Positions 61,209-64,000 of a DNA stretch of 64,000 bases are shown piece by piece (the first letter of the stretch is position 1; every line of letters begins with the position of its first letter). The notes below the pieces were generated by a model. The model was not told the origin of the DNA. It searched no databases and saw nothing but the letters and a program-made list of their open reading frames with translations. A program made the position numbers and the translations under genes. Origin of the DNA: Mediannikoviicoccus sp037890055 (GTDB taxonomy: Bacteria > Bacillota > Clostridia > Tissierellales > Peptoniphilaceae); the NCBI GenBank assembly GCA_037890055.1, contig JBBKBD010000002.1. The stretch is one strand, 5' to 3'.

Positions 61209-62003
61209 TTAGAAATTAGTACTTCCAATGTATTTGAAGTTAGTTTCAACTTCAGGTTCATCGTCTAAGTGCCAAGTAGCGTCTATGCTTGAAAGTTCTG
61301 CCATTTTTGTATAGTAGTACATTACAATACCTGAGTCAGTGTAATTTGCATCGCCCTTAAAGTCTTCAATGTATAGATAAATATTTCCACCCTTTATTAA
61401 AAATCTCCATGGTTGACTGTTATATGCTGATGGAGCATTTTTGATGTAATAGAATATTTCATCAATGCCATAGCTGTAAAGTTGTTCAACGGTACAAGGT
61501 GTGTCAAAGTCTTCAAAGTAAACAAAGTCTTCTATTCCATGTCTTGCAGAGTATTCATCAATTTCAAAAGTAGGTTTGCTTTCTGGATAACCAAATGCAA
61601 GTACAAAGTCTATTTTGTCTTGAGTTCCAAAGGTTTTTGACTTAATTTCTTCATCAACTCCAAAAAGTGTAATCCAGCAAGTTCCAAGACCCATTTGAGA
61701 AAGCTCACCAACAATCTCTTCCAAATAATAAGCACCGTAAATTAAAGACTCCTTGTCCTTAACTTTGTAGTTCATAGTAATGTAGTTAGGTGACTTTATC
61801 ATAACTCCTGAATATCCACCAACGCCTTCAAGTCCATTATATATGGAATCTCCATATAATTTATATTCCACATTATGCTTTAAAGCCTTTTCGTTTTCAG
61901 CTTCTAAAAGTTTTTTTACCTTGTCCAACACTTGAGAAGTTAATTCTCTGTCTTCATACTTTCTGCATGATTTTCTTTTTTCTAAAAATTCTTTTAAGTC
62001 CAT
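61209..62003 (-). CDS. TM1586-type nitroreductase-family protein
   Basis: Flavin-fold protein of the nitroreductase superfamily. An N-terminal EKRKSCRKYEDREL segment resembles the FMN-phosphate motif, and the NAPSAYNSQPWRFLI motif occurs late (about residue 190) instead of early, as in the duplicated TM1586 type. MGLGTCWITLFG lies in the middle. Length 264. Substrate unknown; oxidoreduction with FMN is inferred from the family. It heads the TPR-modABC run, with CGGAGGAA before the ATG. Confidence 0.85.
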   Translation of the reverse strand: MDLKEFLEKRKSCRKYEDRELTSQVLDKVKKLLEAENEKALKHNVEYKLYGDSIYNGLEGVGGYSGVMIKSPNYITMNYKVKDKESLIYGAYYLEEIVGELSQMGLGTCWITLFGVDEEIKSKTFGTQDKIDFVLAFGYPESKPTFEIDEYSARHGIEDFVYFEDFDTPCTVEQLYSYGIDEIFYYIKNAPSAYNSQPWRFLIKGGNIYLYIEDFKGDANYTDSGIVMYYYTKMAELSSIDATWHLDDEPEVETNFKYIGSTNF

Positions 62004-62026
62004 AATTCCTCCGTTATATTTTTTCT

Positions 62027-62034
62027 GTTATAAT
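62027..62034 (+). promoter_or_regulatory. Probable promoter of the helicase gene
   Basis: TGTTATAAT gives a perfect TATAAT (62029-62034) with a TG extension, 17 bases before the helicase ATG, so the leader would be very short. No clear -35 lies in the 47-base divergent gap. Confidence 0.5.
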
Positions 62035-62050
62035 CAACTCAGGTGATTAA

Positions 62051-63847
62051 ATGAAGATATCTATTCAGCAAAAAAATGCCATTGAACACAATGAAGGTCC
62101 CGCACTGGTACTTGCAGTACCCGGCTCGGGAAAAACCACTGTGTTGTTAAATAGAATCGTTTACTTAAATAATACCTTTAAAATAAAGGATAATCAAATA
62201 TTAAATTTAACTTTTTCAAAAACTCAAGCTCTTGACATGAAAAGTAGGTTTTATAGACTAAATACATCTTTAAAACCAAATTTTTCTACCATACATGCAT
62301 TTTGCTATAGCATCATAAGATTCTATGCAAAGGAGATGAAATTAAACTTTAGACTTATCGAAGGAAGCCACGAATTTAATAAGTATGCCCTTGTAAATAG
62401 AATCTCCGCTCAAAGTCACAATAGGTATCTTAGTAAGGAAGACTTAGACACCTTCTTTACAAACTACTCCTATGTAAAAAACAATTTGCTTGGCTATGAT
62501 TTCCAAAACAATAATTATTTTGAAGAAATCGCAAATGAGTACGATACCTTTAAAGAGGCAAATTATTTTATCGACTTTGATGACATGCTGTCTCTTGCCT
62601 ATAAAATCTTATTGTCTGAAGAAAAAGTTTTAAATTCAGTCAGAAGATTTTATAAGTATATTCAGCTAGATGAAGGTCAAGACGCATCTTTGATTCAGTT
62701 TAAAATATTGGAAGAGATTGCTAAACCAAAAAATAATCTTTTCATAGTAGCTGACGATGACCAATCCATATATGGTTTTAGAGGTGCCAATCCAAAATAT
62801 CTTCTTGATATACAACATATATACCCAGATATCAACATGATGTACCTAAATGTAAATTATAGATCTTCAAACGATATTGTACGCCTTTCTGATTTTCTTA
62901 TCCAGAAGAATAAAAATAGATATTTAAAAGATGTTAAGTCAAATAGCAATCAAAACCTTCCTATAACATTGGCCAAGGTGAAAAATTTGCATGTGCAAAA
63001 CAAATATATATTAGACTATATTAAAGATATAAAAGATGGAGAGACCCTTGGAATACTGTTTAGAAATAATATTAATGCAATTAGCATTATAAACTTTTTT
63101 GAAAAGAATAATGTAAAGTACACAAAGAGGCTAAACTTTAAAGCCGATATTTTAAACGAGATTTTAAGAGACTTAATTGATATAGTTGATCTTTCCATGG
63201 ACAAAAACAACATGGATGCATTTAAGAGAATTTATTATAAACTTAATTTGTATCTGAGAAAAGACTATGTCTACTCCATAATTCCCGATAGCTCCGAAGG
63301 AATTGTAAAGACAATTATTTTAGATTATTCACTGCCTGATTATCAAAAAAATATTATGGTAGAGTTTTCCAATTCATTAAATAGAATGAAGAAATTAAAT
63401 TTAAAAGGAAAGCTTGAAGAAATATTTTTTAACACAGGATATTTGGACTATTTAAAAAGACATTACGAAAACTTTTCCTTGGACTTAGTTCAAGAAATAC
63501 TTTTAAATCTTTCGGAAAATCACGAAGATTTGCATGAAGTAAAAAGCTTTATTGAAAATATAAATAGCAAGAGTCTAATAAACCCTACCAATGAAAACCC
63601 AATCTATGTATCCACAGTACATCAGTCAAAGGGCCTTGAATATGACCATGTTATAATAACTGACTTGGTGGATGGGGAGTTTCCAATTTATGATGAAAGA
63701 GTTATTGACAGCGAAGAAGAAAGAAGACTTTTTTATGTAGCCATAACAAGAGCAAAGAAACACTTAACTCTATTGGTTCCTAAAAAAAGAATGCACACGA
63801 AGGTCAATCCTTCTGTCTTTATAAGAGAAATAAAAAACGCAAAATAA
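62051..63847 (+). CDS. Short UvrD/PcrA-like superfamily 1 helicase
   Basis: ATP-dependent 3'-to-5' DNA helicase by family. All motifs are visible: Q motif IQQKNAIEH, Walker A AVPGSGKTT (22-30), Ia TFSKTQA, Ib TIHAFCYSI, II QLDEGQD (a glycine where most have alanine or tyrosine), III VADDDQSIYGFRGA, IV NYRSSNDI, V STVHQSKGLEYDHV and VI LFYVAITRAKK. It ends right after motif VI at 598 residues, against about 720 for PcrA, so the tail that binds RNA polymerase is missing. Not the main PcrA, I infer. Confidence 0.92.
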   Translation: MKISIQQKNAIEHNEGPALVLAVPGSGKTTVLLNRIVYLNNTFKIKDNQILNLTFSKTQALDMKSRFYRLNTSLKPNFSTIHAFCYSIIRFYAKEMKLNFRLIEGSHEFNKYALVNRISAQSHNRYLSKEDLDTFFTNYSYVKNNLLGYDFQNNNYFEEIANEYDTFKEANYFIDFDDMLSLAYKILLSEEKVLNSVRRFYKYIQLDEGQDASLIQFKILEEIAKPKNNLFIVADDDQSIYGFRGANPKYLLDIQHIYPDINMMYLNVNYRSSNDIVRLSDFLIQKNKNRYLKDVKSNSNQNLPITLAKVKNLHVQNKYILDYIKDIKDGETLGILFRNNINAISIINFFEKNNVKYTKRLNFKADILNEILRDLIDIVDLSMDKNNMDAFKRIYYKLNLYLRKDYVYSIIPDSSEGIVKTIILDYSLPDYQKNIMVEFSNSLNRMKKLNLKGKLEEIFFNTGYLDYLKRHYENFSLDLVQEILLNLSENHEDLHEVKSFIENINSKSLINPTNENPIYVSTVHQSKGLEYDHVIITDLVDGEFPIYDERVIDSEEERRLFYVAITRAKKHLTLLVPKKRMHTKVNPSVFIREIKNAK

Positions 63848-63876
63848 AAAAGGGTTAGATTTTTCTAGCCCTTTTG
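63846..63876. terminator. Bidirectional terminator after the helicase gene
   Basis: A 12-base stem with one G-U pair (AAAAGGGTTAGA / TCTAGCCCTTTT, four-base loop) has A-runs and T-runs on opposite sides. The stop codon of the converging small protein lies in its 3' arm. Confidence 0.85.
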
Positions 63877-64000
63877 TTGTCTTCTCTTTTTCTTTTTTAC
63901 AAAAAATATGTCTAAAAACCATGCAGTGCATAATGATATTATTCCACTTGCAAGGGACAATACAAAATATTCCAGCATAGAAAGTGCCACTGGATCCGTT
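63865..64000 (-). CDS. Small membrane protein, C-terminal 44 residues (partial)
   Basis: An open frame enters from the right edge and ends in TAG at 63867-63865. It encodes one hydrophobic segment (LSLASGIISLCTAWFLDIFF) followed by a very basic tail (VKKKKRRQQKG). The start may be outside the window; no Shine-Dalgarno sequence is seen before the internal ATG. The hydrophobic-then-basic layout is shared with small type I toxin or holin-like proteins and with C-terminal anchors, but no family is recognised. Confidence 0.5.
   Translation of the reverse strand, partial: TDPVALSMLEYFVLSLASGIISLCTAWFLDIFFVKKKKRRQQKG

Noticed and set aside
1..64000. CRISPR arrays, insertion sequences, prophage or defence islands
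   Set aside because: No regularly spaced repeats, transposase, integrase or phage genes; the window is core chromosome with tight operons.

Overview
The window is a gene-dense, AT-rich chromosomal segment of a low-GC Gram-positive anaerobe. The Gram-positive replicase PolC, a glycine T-box, GatCAB, PASTA kinase PrkC, SepF, Asp23/FakA and the shared gene orders point to Bacillota. Within that phylum the set (amino-acid fermenter genes, short EF-Ts, no sporulation genes, no remA between yicC and gmk) fits Tissierellia/Peptoniphilaceae (Finegoldia, Peptoniphilus, Anaerococcus or Parvimonas-like). That placement is inference, not a match. I saw no tRNA, rRNA, insertion sequence, prophage or CRISPR array. 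All but four complete genes lie on the minus strand.

Layout. 1-8.9 kb: polC (cut by the left edge), ispG, rseP, cdsA, uppS, frr and pyrH run as one operon from a promoter before pyrH. rpsB-tsf form a second unit with its own promoter and a structured leader. 8.9-17.3 kb: topA, dprA, a pseudouridine synthase, ung, lspA, ylmH, sepF, yggS and an HlyD-like adaptor gene are packed together. 17.4-21.9 kb: trpS, then the t6A-modification set tsaE-tsaB-rimI-tsaD downstream of an FMN-riboswitch-controlled riboflavin transporter. 21.9-23.2 kb: an M18 aminopeptidase on the plus strand. 23.3-32.4 kb: a ten-gene run headed by a glycine T-box and glyS (glutaredoxin, glutamate dehydrogenase, Ogg, gatCAB, rdgB, phosphodiesterase, folD). 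32.4-38.0 kb: a coiled-coil protein, coaD, rsmD, recG, fakA and asp23. 38.2 kb: rpmB on the plus strand. 38.5-53.6 kb: a 16-gene housekeeping operon from yicC to thiN (nucleotide and CoA synthesis, replication restart, formyl-Met cycle, rRNA methylation, PrkC/PrpC signalling, RsgA, Rpe, thiamine uptake). 53.7-58.1 kb: rqcH facing smpB-rnr, a ribosome-rescue neighbourhood. 58.2-62.0 kb: modABC behind a TPR protein and a nitroreductase. 62.0-63.8 kb: a short UvrD-family helicase. The right edge holds the end of a small membrane protein.

Most genes overlap by 1-4 bases or are under 15 bases apart, so translational coupling is general. Several starts are TTG or GTG with a good Shine-Dalgarno sequence (pyrH, dprA, yggS, thiT, prpC, topA, lspA). 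No intergenic stretch exceeds 300 bases. The longest, 32135-32383, is filled by the T-box leader.

This is mostly core genome and I found no clear undescribed defence or mobile system. The signals most worth following are the eroded PHP metal site in PolC, a nested-hairpin leader before rpsB, the missing dxr in its usual slot, a FolD lacking cyclohydrolase residues, and the long T-box-led operon.
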